A stretch of DNA of 64,000 bases from contig JAEWHR010000117.1 in NCBI GenBank assembly GCA_023387655.1, positions 1-64,000 of the forward strand, in the 5' to 3' direction. The position numbers and the translations under genes were made by a program. This DNA is from Bacillota bacterium. Lineage in GTDB: Bacteria > Bacillota > Clostridia > Lachnospirales > Lachnospiraceae. Shown here one piece after another: positions 23,911 to 32,316 of this stretch; positions within the stretch are counted from its first letter, which is position 1; the number at the start of each line of letters is the position of its first letter. Under the pieces are notes generated by a model. It did no database searches, was not told the origin of the DNA, and was given only the letters and a program-made list of their open reading frames with translations.

Positions 23911-26226
23911 TTACAGATTCCGATAAAAGGACATGGTGTCCTCTAATTCCTTGGTTAACTCAATTTTTTCCTTCGCTAACGAATGGAAACGAAGCTCTAA
24001 TTCTCTTATTTTCTTGGCAGTATTACGTTGGAATTTACCAAATGCCTCCACAAACAGCGGTTGCATGATCATTTTCTCACGTATTTCTTTGGAGAATGGA
24101 CAATAAGTAGCAAGAATCTCTCTTGCCACTTTATTCAGTCGAATGGCACCAAATGCCTCCCCTTTTATCCAAGCTTCATAATCTATTACAAATATTTCTC
24201 TTGTATTATTTCTACCCTTTTGAATCTGTAGCTTTAACTTTTCTTTCCGTTCCTCAGACAAATCATGATTTCTACGGTAGAACTGAATATAATCTACGTA
24301 TTCTGAGGTAAGAGACTTATGTTTCAAGTCATTCCAAGCAGTTCCTTGAATAGATCTACATAATTCCCAACGGAATCGCCCAAACAATCGTATCATAACA
24401 TCGTCTAAATTGGAATCGATAAAGTGTGGAAATAAAAAACGCCCTGGATTGGTTCTCCTCTTATCACTAATCTCTTGCCACATAGAACCATTTGATCCTG
24501 CGATTGGTAGAATAATAATCTCTGGAAGTACTTGTTTCATAATGTACTCTTTCTCAATCCCTGCTTCTGCATTGACATAAAGTGCTTCACGGTGGAAGGC
24601 AGAATAATCTATTTGCAATACTTTTTCAAAGGAGTCATTAATTCTTTGCTTCGTAACAAACGCTCTCTCTATTACATTATAGAATTGTTCTTTATAAAGA
24701 ATAGGAAGAAAAATAGAGATTTGTCCATTTAACAATTTGTTATTATAAGCGAACATATTGGTAACTTCATAATGTAATTTTTTCTCTACATTAACGCGAA
24801 GTTCTTTTTCTTCCTGTTCTGTAATCTCGCCTTTTTTACGCATTGTCCTTAGATTATCTGTATAATCTAAGTCGAATTCACTTTTTGAAGGTTCTCTTTT
24901 CCCTTGCATAATCAAGCTTAACCATTCATATAACGTATAAATGCGACACGGTCCTACTGTTGTTCCAGCATCTAATTTACATAACGAATAAAGTTGTTGC
25001 TCTGTCAATAGACGCTCATCTACTAATCCATATTTTAAAAACAAATCAACAGCCTTAGGTATCGGTTTTTCCTTCTTATACGAAATTAAAAAAGCACGTT
25101 CATAGATTTCATAATAATACTTTGTAATTTCTTTTCTGCTTAACCTCATAACATCGTCAGGTGATAAACGATCCTCTGCGTTTACAAAATATTCAACAGC
25201 CTTGGAAAATGCCAATTCCTTTTCTTTTTCTAACTCAACGAACCTAATTATCTGTCCCATAGAACCACGTAGTGAATCTACCATTACCTTAATATCCGCA
25301 GTTTCATCTTTCTTCGTTTCTTCTGGTTCACTTCCTACAACAAGACTTAGATATCGTTCTTCAAAATCTTTACGATCTAACGTTACACTATGATTCGTAT
25401 ATAGAGATAATATCTTATCTACAGTATTGATACGATCTACCATATCATCAATCCGACGCATCAGGCCTTGATTAATGAAACCATTCTTTCTAAATTCCTG
25501 ATAAAGTGCTACTGTTCTTTTAAATAGGCACATTTCATTGTTATTCATAAGAAGTAGAAAGGCTTCTTCAAGGTGAGTTGTAATCTCAAGACACTCTAAT
25601 GTGAGATTCGCAAGAATTGCAGATGCAGCCTCGATATGCGCCATCGTCATACTCTCACTATATCCATAAAATTCTTTTACTGCAACCAATGGCAAATTGG
25701 AACATTCACAAAAAAACTCTGCTTCTCTATGATTATAATCAGCCTCTGAACTGTATAACTCTAATTCTTCAATCTTGGGTAATGCATTCACATGAAACTT
25801 ATTACTTTGGCCTTCCTTAACATACAGGGAATATTCCTCTTTTAAATACTCATATAGAGACTCATCACATCGACTAATTTCCTCTAATACATGGCTTAGT
25901 TCCCTGATATAGTAACAAAGGGAATACATTATTACCCCTTGATAATCTTTATTAATCGCAAAAATTTCATGAAGGGAATCCACTCCACGAACTTGGAATG
26001 GAAAAATAACTGCGTCCTCTGACACCACATAATTACTTAAGTATCTCCCCAAAAACAAATCATGAATGCCAAACATACATCCCTGCGTTAAGACAACTCG
26101 GCTCCCATGATTAATCGCAGTTATACGACCTTTTAGCACCATGCATATGTAAGTTACTTCCTCTTGTTCTTGGAAAATAACGGTGTTTTTTAATAATTGA
26201 TTGACCGTATTAGGTTTTAATAACAA
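23911..26226 (-). CDS. Cyclic-nucleotide-binding-domain protein leading the SMC operon
   Basis: Residues about 10-115 form a Crp-like cyclic-nucleotide-binding fold (NTVIFQEQEEVTYICMVLKGRI, then VVLTQGCMFGIHDLFLG), without the Crp helix-turn-helix. The other 650 residues are helical and charged with no domain I recognise; a conserved-looking block lies at PEIIILPIAGSNGS to EIFVIDYEAWIKGEAF, and a coiled coil ends the protein. No Toprim signature as in JetD is seen. I prefer a TTG start at 26226 (771 residues), because AAGGAGG lies eight bases upstream. An ATG at 26271 (MGKAIITHK) and a GTG at 26328 are alternatives with poor sites. It heads the operon of JetA/JetB/JetC-like genes, so it probably senses a signal for that complex; this is inference. 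Confidence 0.75.
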   Translation of the reverse strand: MLLKPNTVNQLLKNTVIFQEQEEVTYICMVLKGRITAINHGSRVVLTQGCMFGIHDLFLGRYLSNYVVSEDAVIFPFQVRGVDSLHEIFAINKDYQGVIMYSLCYYIRELSHVLEEISRCDESLYEYLKEEYSLYVKEGQSNKFHVNALPKIEELELYSSEADYNHREAEFFCECSNLPLVAVKEFYGYSESMTMAHIEAASAILANLTLECLEITTHLEEAFLLLMNNNEMCLFKRTVALYQEFRKNGFINQGLMRRIDDMVDRINTVDKILSLYTNHSVTLDRKDFEERYLSLVVGSEPEETKKDETADIKVMVDSLRGSMGQIIRFVELEKEKELAFSKAVEYFVNAEDRLSPDDVMRLSRKEITKYYYEIYERAFLISYKKEKPIPKAVDLFLKYGLVDERLLTEQQLYSLCKLDAGTTVGPCRIYTLYEWLSLIMQGKREPSKSEFDLDYTDNLRTMRKKGEITEQEEKELRVNVEKKLHYEVTNMFAYNNKLLNGQISIFLPILYKEQFYNVIERAFVTKQRINDSFEKVLQIDYSAFHREALYVNAEAGIEKEYIMKQVLPEIIILPIAGSNGSMWQEISDKRRTNPGRFLFPHFIDSNLDDVMIRLFGRFRWELCRSIQGTAWNDLKHKSLTSEYVDYIQFYRRNHDLSEERKEKLKLQIQKGRNNTREIFVIDYEAWIKGEAFGAIRLNKVAREILATYCPFSKEIREKMIMQPLFVEAFGKFQRNTAKKIRELELRFHSLAKEKIELTKELEDTMSFYRNL

Positions 26227-26358
26227 ATGCTGCGCCTCCTTGCTTTTGTGTGTAATTATAGCCTTACCCATCCTTGATTTTAAAGAAAACTTTATTATCA
26301 ATCTAACTTTTATATCATGCTTTCGCACACGCTCAAATCAAGATGTCCCATACTCTCT

Positions 26359-26364
26359 ATTATA
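26359..26364 (-). promoter_or_regulatory. Candidate -10 of the SMC operon promoter
   Basis: A TATAAT lies 31 bases upstream of the GTG at 26328. The base stretch 17 upstream (TTTCGT) is a poor -35, so the promoter may need an activator or another sigma factor. Confidence 0.45.
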
Positions 26365-26427
26365 ATCGAATTTTGCATATTACGAAAGTATAATTTCTCT
26401 TTTTGTCGATAAACGAAAAATAGATAC

Positions 26428-26471
26428 AAAAAAACCGATATAAAAAGCAGGCTATACTTTTTTTATATCGG
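26428..26471 (-). terminator. Terminator of the SRP RNA
   Basis: CCGATATAAAAA (26435-26446) pairs with TTTTTATATCGG (26460-26471), followed on the minus strand by seven U residues. Confidence 0.85.
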
Positions 26472-26517
26472 CATATTTCTTATTATTATATATGGATAAT
26501 TAGTCATGTATTAATAA

Positions 26518-26785
26518 TCCGTGCGCCTTGCTTCGAATAATTACCACAAACGTTACCTCTACAGTTAACTCGGTCCAGGCACCCTCACGGCACACGAAAG
26601 GTTTTGCTTAGTGCTGCTGCATTCCTGCCCTGACACGGTTCACAAATTTTCATTGCGTAAGACCCAAACGTCAACGTCACTTATAGAGGGCAGCTATGCA
26701 ATAAGTTATCCTAGGCAAGACATCACCCCTGCTGTAGCGGATTGCAGGTACAGGGCACCGCTATCTCCCCGGCTGCACGGAAACT
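26518..26785 (-). ncRNA. ffs: Signal recognition particle RNA, large Firmicutes type
   Basis: On the minus strand the RNA begins near CCGTGCAGCCGGGGAGATAG and contains GGTGCCCTGTACCTGCAATC, nearly the text of Bacillus subtilis scRNA. Domain IV reads GTCAGGGCAGGAATGCAGCA with a GGAA tetraloop, followed by CACTAAGC; these are the Ffh-binding hallmarks. The 3' end GGCGCACGG pairs with the 5' CCGTGC. The length of about 268 nt matches the large SRP RNA with an Alu domain found in spore formers. It works with Ffh and FtsY in membrane protein targeting. Ends are estimated from the closing stem, so a few bases are uncertain. Confidence 0.95.
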
Positions 26786-26894
26786 TTATAACAATAAAAA
26801 GACCAGTGGTCTTATTGCTACCTTATAAGCAGTATCCTAAATAGGATACCATTCGTTTACCAAGCACAAGAAAATCTTAGCTTAGTGCGAGGTA
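26786..26894 (-). other. Structured 5' leader of the SRP RNA precursor
   Basis: Between the promoter and the mature SRP RNA lie about 109 transcribed bases. They can fold as a CCTTA/TAAGG stem enclosing a GCAC/GTGC hairpin and a strong GTATCC/GGATAC hairpin. A terminator-like AAGACCACTGGTCTT with a T-rich tail follows. B. subtilis scRNA is known to be cut from a longer precursor by RNase III; this leader is probably removed likewise. Confidence 0.55.
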
Positions 26895-26900
26895 AGGTTT

Positions 26901-26929
26901 AGTATACTTTGTTTTTTATTACTTGTCAA
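26901..26929 (-). promoter_or_regulatory. Strong promoter of the SRP RNA
   Basis: TTGACA (26924-26929) and TATACT (26901-26906) are 17 bases apart; the start should be near 26894. Confidence 0.88.
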
Positions 26930-27029
26930 TACTTATCCCGGTTAAGTAAGTTTTCAAATTTTGGTTATTTTATTCCATTGATAGATTCACTTGACTAAGC
27001 TCATGTTTTGGGAAAACCTAATCAATGTT

Positions 27030-28214
27030 CTAATTCTCAGTAGCTAAATACGCAGCTCTCGCTTCTTCTTCTGTGTCTTTATATATATCCTGATACAAGC
27101 GCACTATATTTTCTTCCCAATTAGGAAGAATAGGGTAGGTAATACCATTATACTCTAACGGAGACTCAAACAACCCATTGTAAGGGAAACGTTCTGAATT
27201 TAAAGTTGTTATCCCATCCTCAACAATACATTCAATTGTATTTGATATTTGTTGGCTTGTTACATTTGTTTTTACATAAGAAAGACATTTTGAGGTGATG
27301 GATAATAAATCAAATACATTTTTCTTTTTATATTTCTCAAATATCGCATTCAATACACGACGCTGCCTTAAAGTTCTTCCATAATCATCTTTAGCACCAC
27401 CTAAAGTTTCCACCTTTCTTACCCTAGCATAGCCAAGTGCTTGGTTACCGTTTAGATGATTCATTCCTGTATTTACAGTTCGATTGGCAGGATTAGAAAT
27501 GTAATTTTCTACATTTAAGTAAGCAGCCTCAATCGCTCCAAGCTCTATATCAATCCCATTTAATTCATCAATAATTTTCTCAAATGAAGCAAAGTTTACA
27601 TAAGCATAACCATCAATTTTAATACGATAATGTTCTTCCACTACACCAATGAGTGAACTCATTCCTCCGGATGCATAAAAGGCATTTAATTTTTTTGCTC
27701 GATTTTCCTCATACTCAATATAGGTATCACGAAGCAATGACACAAGCGTTATATCCTTACTCTCCTTATTGATAGAAGCAATCATCATAACATCTGTGTT
27801 TCTAGCGTGATCAATCTCTTCAATTCCAATTAAGAGAAAATTAATTACAGCCTCTTCACTCCTTGGAACAATATTTTTATTTGGTGTTTTTGTTATCTGT
27901 GCTTCTGAAAAGACATCAACCATATCAACAGAATCCACATCCATATTATTTTCTTCATAAGGCGTTACCAATGGTTGAAGTACTTCTGGTGAAGTATCCA
28001 TAGCATCATGCAGCCATAATCCTGCTATATTATAAAAAATCCCTCTGCCAGAACGAGTTCCAACAGTAAACGATACGATTCCAATACAAACTATTACAAG
28101 TGCACTAACCAAAAAACGACGATATTTTTTTCTTCTTTTTAAAAAAATATCTTCTTCCTCCGTTATCTTAATTGCTTCCCCAACTTCCTTCTGATTAAAA
28201 ACCCCAAATTTCAT
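27030..28214 (-). CDS. LytR-CpsA-Psr (LCP) family cell-wall glycopolymer ligase
   Basis: This 394-residue protein has a short cytoplasmic N-terminus with KRRKKYRR, one membrane anchor (about residues 35-55) and an extracytoplasmic LCP domain (about 120-340). Family landmarks are NFLLIGIEEIDHARNTDVMMI, SLLRDTYIEYE, KKLNAFYASGG and the arginine-rich TLRQRRVLNAIF. LCP enzymes attach undecaprenyl-linked polymers such as teichoic acids or capsule to peptidoglycan on the outer face of the membrane. Key Arg and Asp residues are present. It is a single gene, divergent from tadA. Confidence 0.93.
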   Translation of the reverse strand: MKFGVFNQKEVGEAIKITEEEDIFLKRRKKYRRFLVSALVIVCIGIVSFTVGTRSGRGIFYNIAGLWLHDAMDTSPEVLQPLVTPYEENNMDVDSVDMVDVFSEAQITKTPNKNIVPRSEEAVINFLLIGIEEIDHARNTDVMMIASINKESKDITLVSLLRDTYIEYEENRAKKLNAFYASGGMSSLIGVVEEHYRIKIDGYAYVNFASFEKIIDELNGIDIELGAIEAAYLNVENYISNPANRTVNTGMNHLNGNQALGYARVRKVETLGGAKDDYGRTLRQRRVLNAIFEKYKKKNVFDLLSITSKCLSYVKTNVTSQQISNTIECIVEDGITTLNSERFPYNGLFESPLEYNGITYPILPNWEENIVRLYQDIYKDTEEEARAAYLATEN

Positions 28215-28476
28215 AGCTTATTCCTCCGTTAGATTTGTTGGTATTTAGGTATTCCTTGGAACCTAATGCCACTAACTTTTGTAGCATGCCCACTTTCTTT
28301 TCGTTATAAACATCAGCATATTCCCAGAATGTGTCAAATAAATGTTTGAAATCTTATGATTTTATAACAAACAAACGTTTAATATTTCTACCTTTCATTC
28401 ATACACTCCATAGAATCGTTTCTTATTTCGCAATATCCCGATCAGTTTTCGTATCAATAATCCCATAGGACATCAT

Positions 28477-28636
28477 ATTAATCCTACTACTGGATCCTAT
28501 TAATCCTGCTACTGGTTTCCTAGCAATCCTGCTATTAGTTTCCTATCAATCCTGCTACTAGTTTCCTAGCAATCCTGTTACTGGTTTCCTAGCAATCCTT
28601 CTATTAATTTTCTATCTTATTTTGTTATTAATTTAC
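28477..28636. repeat. Seven imperfect 23-bp tandem repeats
   Basis: Units begin at 28477 (22 bp), 28499, 28522, 28545, 28568, 28591 and 28614. The core reads AATCCTGCTACTGGTTTCCT. Units 2 to 5 differ by only a few bases, while units 6 and 7 have drifted. The array lies between the divergent LCP and tadA genes, just upstream of the tadA promoter. The rest of 28215-28476 shows no feature. Confidence 0.88.
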
Positions 28637-28660
28637 ATCCTAATGATAGAATATCACTCC

Positions 28661-28688
28661 TTGTACTTCTACATCAAAATGCTATAAT
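28661..28688 (+). promoter_or_regulatory. Candidate tadA promoter
   Basis: TTGTAC (28661-28666) and TATAAT (28683-28688) have a 16-base spacer, about 90 bases ahead of tadA. Confidence 0.6.
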
Positions 28689-28779
28689 GAAGATAATTAT
28701 ATCTGTAATCTGATTAATTATAAAAATCAAGGTATCCTAGGATAAGATAATTGCAGTTACTATAAGGAGACTTTAATAA

Positions 28780-29280
28780 ATGGATGATAAAATAAAATAT
28801 ATGAAAGCTGCAATAGCACAGGCAAAAAAGGCTGCCCTAATTGGAGAAGTGCCAATTGGTTGTGTTATTGTTTATGATAATAGAATCATTGCTCGTGGTT
28901 ATAACAAGAGAAATACAAAAAAAACTACACTGGCTCATGCTGAAATACTTGCTATAGAAAAAGCTACCAAATACCTTAAGGATTGGCGTTTGGAAGGTTG
29001 TACAATGTACGTTACTCTAGAGCCTTGTCAAATGTGCGCAGGGGCTATTGTTCAATCTCGTATGGATCGTGTTATTATCGGTTCTATGAATCCCAAAGCT
29101 GGTTGCGCCGGTTCCATTCTTAATTTATTGCAAATGGATAAATTCAATCATCAGGTTGAGTTAGAAACAGGCGTTATGCAAGAGGAATGTACGAAATTAT
29201 TACAAGACTTTTTTGTATCACTTCGAGAACAAAAAAAGAAAGAAAAAGAAAAGAAAAAGGAGGAACAACATGAAAATTAG
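28780..29280 (+). CDS. tadA: tRNA-specific adenosine deaminase
   Basis: TadA converts A34 to inosine in tRNA-Arg(ACG). The 166-residue protein shows the deaminase zinc site HAE (in TLAHAEILAI) and PCQMC with AGAIVQSR, plus the N-terminal EVPIGCVIV. It ends in a Lys/Glu-rich tail (EQKKKEKEKKKEEQHEN) that is longer than the fold needs; this tail also encodes the ribosome site of the next gene. AAGGAGA lies nine bases before the ATG. It overlaps the radical-SAM gene by 11 bases, so the two are coupled. Confidence 0.95.
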   Translation: MDDKIKYMKAAIAQAKKAALIGEVPIGCVIVYDNRIIARGYNKRNTKKTTLAHAEILAIEKATKYLKDWRLEGCTMYVTLEPCQMCAGAIVQSRMDRVIIGSMNPKAGCAGSILNLLQMDKFNHQVELETGVMQEECTKLLQDFFVSLREQKKKEKEKKKEEQHEN

Positions 29281-29965
29281 TGGGTTACAAAAACTTACTC
29301 TTTTAGATTACCCCGGACATCTTGCTTGTACAATATTTACCGCAGGCTGCAATTTACGTTGCCCGTTTTGCCAAAATGCCTCTCTTGTTCTACCTTCAAT
29401 AGAAATTTCACAATATAAAGAAGAAGAGATTCTAAATTTTCTATCCTCTCGTAAACATGTATTAGAAGGGGTATGTATTTCAGGTGGTGAACCAACGTTG
29501 CAGCCAGACCTTATTGATTTTATACGACAAGTTAAGTCACTGGGATATTCCATTAAGCTAGATACAAATGGTACTCATCCTAAACTATTACGAGAACTAA
29601 TAGAAGATCATAGTATTGATATGGTAGCAATGGATATTAAAAATAGCAAAGATCGCTATCCAATAACCTGTGGAACTGAAACACTTAAAATTGATACCAT
29701 CGAAGAATCTGTGAGTCTTCTAAAAGAAGGGTTAATTCCCTATGAATTTCGGACTACTGTTGTTCGTGAGCTACATACCAAAAAAGATATGGAGGAAATT
29801 GGTCAATGGCTTCAAGGATCATCCCCTTATTATCTACAAGCATTTGTTGACTCTGGTGACTTAATCGGTACTGGGCTTACAGGTTACAGTAAACAGGAAT
29901 TAACCAAATTACTAGAAATCGTAAGACCCTATCTACCAAATACGTCCTTACGCGGGATAGACTAA
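29270..29965 (+). CDS. Radical SAM activase, anaerobic NrdG-type (NrdG2 family)
   Basis: This 231-residue radical-SAM protein has the cluster motif CNLRCPFC, the SAM motif GGEPTLQPDL and the N-terminal LQKLTLLDYPGHLACTIF. It matches the NrdG2 branch, annotated as activating protein of anaerobic ribonucleotide reductase: it would generate the glycyl radical on NrdD by reductive SAM cleavage. No nrdD is nearby, so the partner is unproven. The start at 29270 is fixed by AAAGGAGG seven bases upstream; a longer frame from 29213 runs inside tadA and lacks a site. Confidence 0.85.
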   Translation: MKISGLQKLTLLDYPGHLACTIFTAGCNLRCPFCQNASLVLPSIEISQYKEEEILNFLSSRKHVLEGVCISGGEPTLQPDLIDFIRQVKSLGYSIKLDTNGTHPKLLRELIEDHSIDMVAMDIKNSKDRYPITCGTETLKIDTIEESVSLLKEGLIPYEFRTTVVRELHTKKDMEEIGQWLQGSSPYYLQAFVDSGDLIGTGLTGYSKQELTKLLEIVRPYLPNTSLRGID

Positions 29966-29993
29966 ATTTTGATTGTTTTAAAGGAGGAGTTTT

Positions 29994-30545
29994 TTGGATT
30001 CAATATATTATACTAATCATCTTGTTTTAAAAATTTTAGATCCGAGTTGGGCTCCTTCCGTTCTCAATTTTTATCAGATAAACCGATCTCATTTTGAGCC
30101 TTGGGAGCCATTACGTCCGAAAAACTTTTACACTTCCAACTACCAACGTTCTCTCCTATCCGCAGAGCAACAATTATTTCTAAATAATCAAGGAGTCCGT
30201 TATTATCTATTTGAGAAAAATAATACTCATAAAATTATTGGTTCTGTAAACTTTTATCATATACAAAAAGCTCCTGAAAACACCTGCAAACTAGGTTATA
30301 AGTTGTCCTCCTCCATGTTACATAAAGGTTATGCAACAGAAGCAATCTCTTTTCTTATACCAAGAATATTTCATAATTACTATCTATATCGAATAGAGGC
30401 TGATATCATGAAAAATAACCTTCCCTCCATTCGACTTATTGAAAAATTAAATTTCCATCTAGAAGGTATCACTCGAGGTGGATTTGAAGTATGTGGAAAT
30501 AGAGAAGATCATTTAAAGTATTCTCTACTTTATTCTGATATTTAA
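29994..30545 (+). CDS. GNAT acetyltransferase, RimJ/RimL type
   Basis: This 183-residue GNAT enzyme is of the ribosomal-protein-alanine-acetyltransferase (RimJ/RimL) class. The acetyl-CoA loop region reads KLGYKLSSSMLHKGYATEAISFL, and the end has LPSIRLIEKLNFHLEGITRGG with the usual family order. It starts at TTG (29994); AAAGGAGG seven bases before makes this convincing. Its substrate, a protein N-terminus or small molecule, cannot be read. It lies 28 bases after the radical-SAM gene, probably as third gene of the tadA operon, and is closed by a terminator. Confidence 0.88.
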   Translation: MDSIYYTNHLVLKILDPSWAPSVLNFYQINRSHFEPWEPLRPKNFYTSNYQRSLLSAEQQLFLNNQGVRYYLFEKNNTHKIIGSVNFYHIQKAPENTCKLGYKLSSSMLHKGYATEAISFLIPRIFHNYYLYRIEADIMKNNLPSIRLIEKLNFHLEGITRGGFEVCGNREDHLKYSLLYSDI

Positions 30546-30565
30546 AATCTTCTAATAACATAAAG

Positions 30566-30605
30566 ATAGGAGGTAAGCCAGATAATAGGCTTACCTCCTA
30601 TTTTT
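30566..30605. terminator. Terminator after GNAT gene
   Basis: AGGAGGTAAGCC and GGCTTACCTCCT form a 12-bp stem, then ATTTTT on the plus strand. It may also serve the convergent minus-strand gene. Confidence 0.85.
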
Positions 30606-30637
30606 ATGATTTTTTTATACTCCATTTAGATTGCAGA

Positions 30638-32092
30638 TTAGCAAGTAGAGGCATTGCTATAATCAATGTACGTATACCAATATCCAAAATCTCCATCTCT
30701 TAATTTACGCCTTCTTGAGCATTTAAAATCTTTAAATCCAAACATAGATGCCATATGTTTTTCTCGTGCATTATAAGCACCCGGTACCATTACCATATAG
30801 TATATACCATCTCTTGTAATCTTTTTTGCAAAAAGAAGATGTCGATATGAACAGAAAGAATGAAGTAAAAAACTATTATTCCCGAGAACCCAGGCATCAA
30901 TAGGTAGTAACCCAAGATCTTTTGGTTCAATACGAACACATTCGGTTATTTCTCCGTCATCAAAAGGATACATATGAGGAAAACGATCCATAATGGATCT
31001 TGCCGACGGGTGATCGCACCAGCCTTCCTTCTCGGACACTTTGGGTGTAGTGTTACAATTTGCTACATTTACTAGCTCGTCATTATCATCAAGTACTAGC
31101 TCATCCTCTATAAAAGAATCTTCTTTACTTTCTATCAGATTAGCTGCCTCAATGGAGGAGACTTTAAAGTTCTCCTCTGATTTCGTTTCCTTTGCTTCTT
31201 CCTTTCTCTCCTTCTCCTCATCAGTAAGATTAAAACCTTCCTCTTTTAACCTAGAAGATTCTGTAATAGTGGCTGCTTTTAGTACCCTATCTTCTAATTC
31301 TTCTGTTATTTTATAGGATTCCTCTATTATTTCTTCTATCATATTTTGCTCTTTCCTATCATCCGTATCTTCAATTATTACTATATCTTCTACATTTACA
31401 AAAGTATGATTATTTACCGCTATCCGATTTTCTGCATTTACAACAGTATCATTATTCTCTACTAGCCTATCTTCTTCCTTTGCCAACTTACTTTCTACGA
31501 TTGTTTCTATCTTGTTTAAATGATTCTTTGGTTCAGAACCCGAATGTATAATAAACTCTTTTTCTAGATTTGTTTTTTCTGGTATTACCTCAACAACCTC
31601 TATTACCCTCTCTGACTTCGTATCAACTATTTCAACAATAGAAGGCTGTTTCTTCTCCTCCTTCTTATCTTTCACTTCCACTAGGTTACCAGAATTTTTT
31701 GCTTCAAACGAAGCAACCTGATGGTATGTAATGGGAATGTTATCCCATTCTGTAACAAAATAATTATCCTTTGAAAAACAAACTACTATTCCTGTGATAT
31801 CGTAGAAACGAACATTTGTATCTTCCATCACGCCTTTTGGCATCGTAACTCTAGCCTCTACTCCATCTGCCTTAGTTATAGCAGTTCCTGTTAAAATTCC
31901 TTCCGATTGATCACGATTTCTTTTTACAAAGTAAACTCTGCATACCCGTCCAGGAATCGTTCTTAGATTACAATTTAAAGAAACCTTACATAATTCATCA
32001 CTTGTTTCTATCCTCGCATATCCAGTATTGTTAATTTTTCTTCCCGAATCGTATTGATAAAAATACGATACAAAACGTTTGTAATTGGTCAT
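30638..32092 (-). CDS. DUF6128-like protein with acidic low-complexity middle
   Basis: This 484-residue protein has two conserved ends. The N-terminal 130 residues form a beta-rich domain (YGYARIETSDELCKVSLN-like text). The C-terminal 120 residues have the motif NNSFLLHSFCSYRHLLFAK and MVPGAYNAREKHMASMFGF, which I recall as DUF6128, found mostly in Lachnospiraceae. The roughly 215 residues between are repetitive, charged and rich in Glu, Val, Ile and Asn, probably unstructured. No signal peptide or membrane segment. I start at ATG 32092 (MTNYKRF), with AAAAGGGG upstream, rather than at 32113. Function unknown; the N-terminal domain may bind a ligand or surface. It is a single gene. Confidence 0.8.
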   Translation of the reverse strand: MTNYKRFVSYFYQYDSGRKINNTGYARIETSDELCKVSLNCNLRTIPGRVCRVYFVKRNRDQSEGILTGTAITKADGVEARVTMPKGVMEDTNVRFYDITGIVVCFSKDNYFVTEWDNIPITYHQVASFEAKNSGNLVEVKDKKEEKKQPSIVEIVDTKSERVIEVVEVIPEKTNLEKEFIIHSGSEPKNHLNKIETIVESKLAKEEDRLVENNDTVVNAENRIAVNNHTFVNVEDIVIIEDTDDRKEQNMIEEIIEESYKITEELEDRVLKAATITESSRLKEEGFNLTDEEKERKEEAKETKSEENFKVSSIEAANLIESKEDSFIEDELVLDDNDELVNVANCNTTPKVSEKEGWCDHPSARSIMDRFPHMYPFDDGEITECVRIEPKDLGLLPIDAWVLGNNSFLLHSFCSYRHLLFAKKITRDGIYYMVMVPGAYNAREKHMASMFGFKDFKCSRRRKLRDGDFGYWYTYIDYSNASTC

Positions 32093-32316
32093 ACAGCACC
32101 CCTTTTCTTCCACTATACCGTTCTTGCTCTATTCCCTAGAATATTATATGATGAGCCCGTCTTAACCTAATATATGTTATGTTCCATCGACCTATGACAA
32201 AAAATACACGCTGGAGCTAAACTAGAATGGCAACCCGCCCCACCATTGCGTTTAAAATGCAAATAGTGTAAAATGTATTATTACCATGCACAGATGTGCT
32301 TAGAATGGAGTATATT

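Noticed and set aside
17028..26328. Defence island or mobile element around the SMC cassette
   Set aside because: No integrase, transposase, direct repeats, tRNA junction or shift in base composition is visible at its borders; SRP RNA and ordinary genes flank it.
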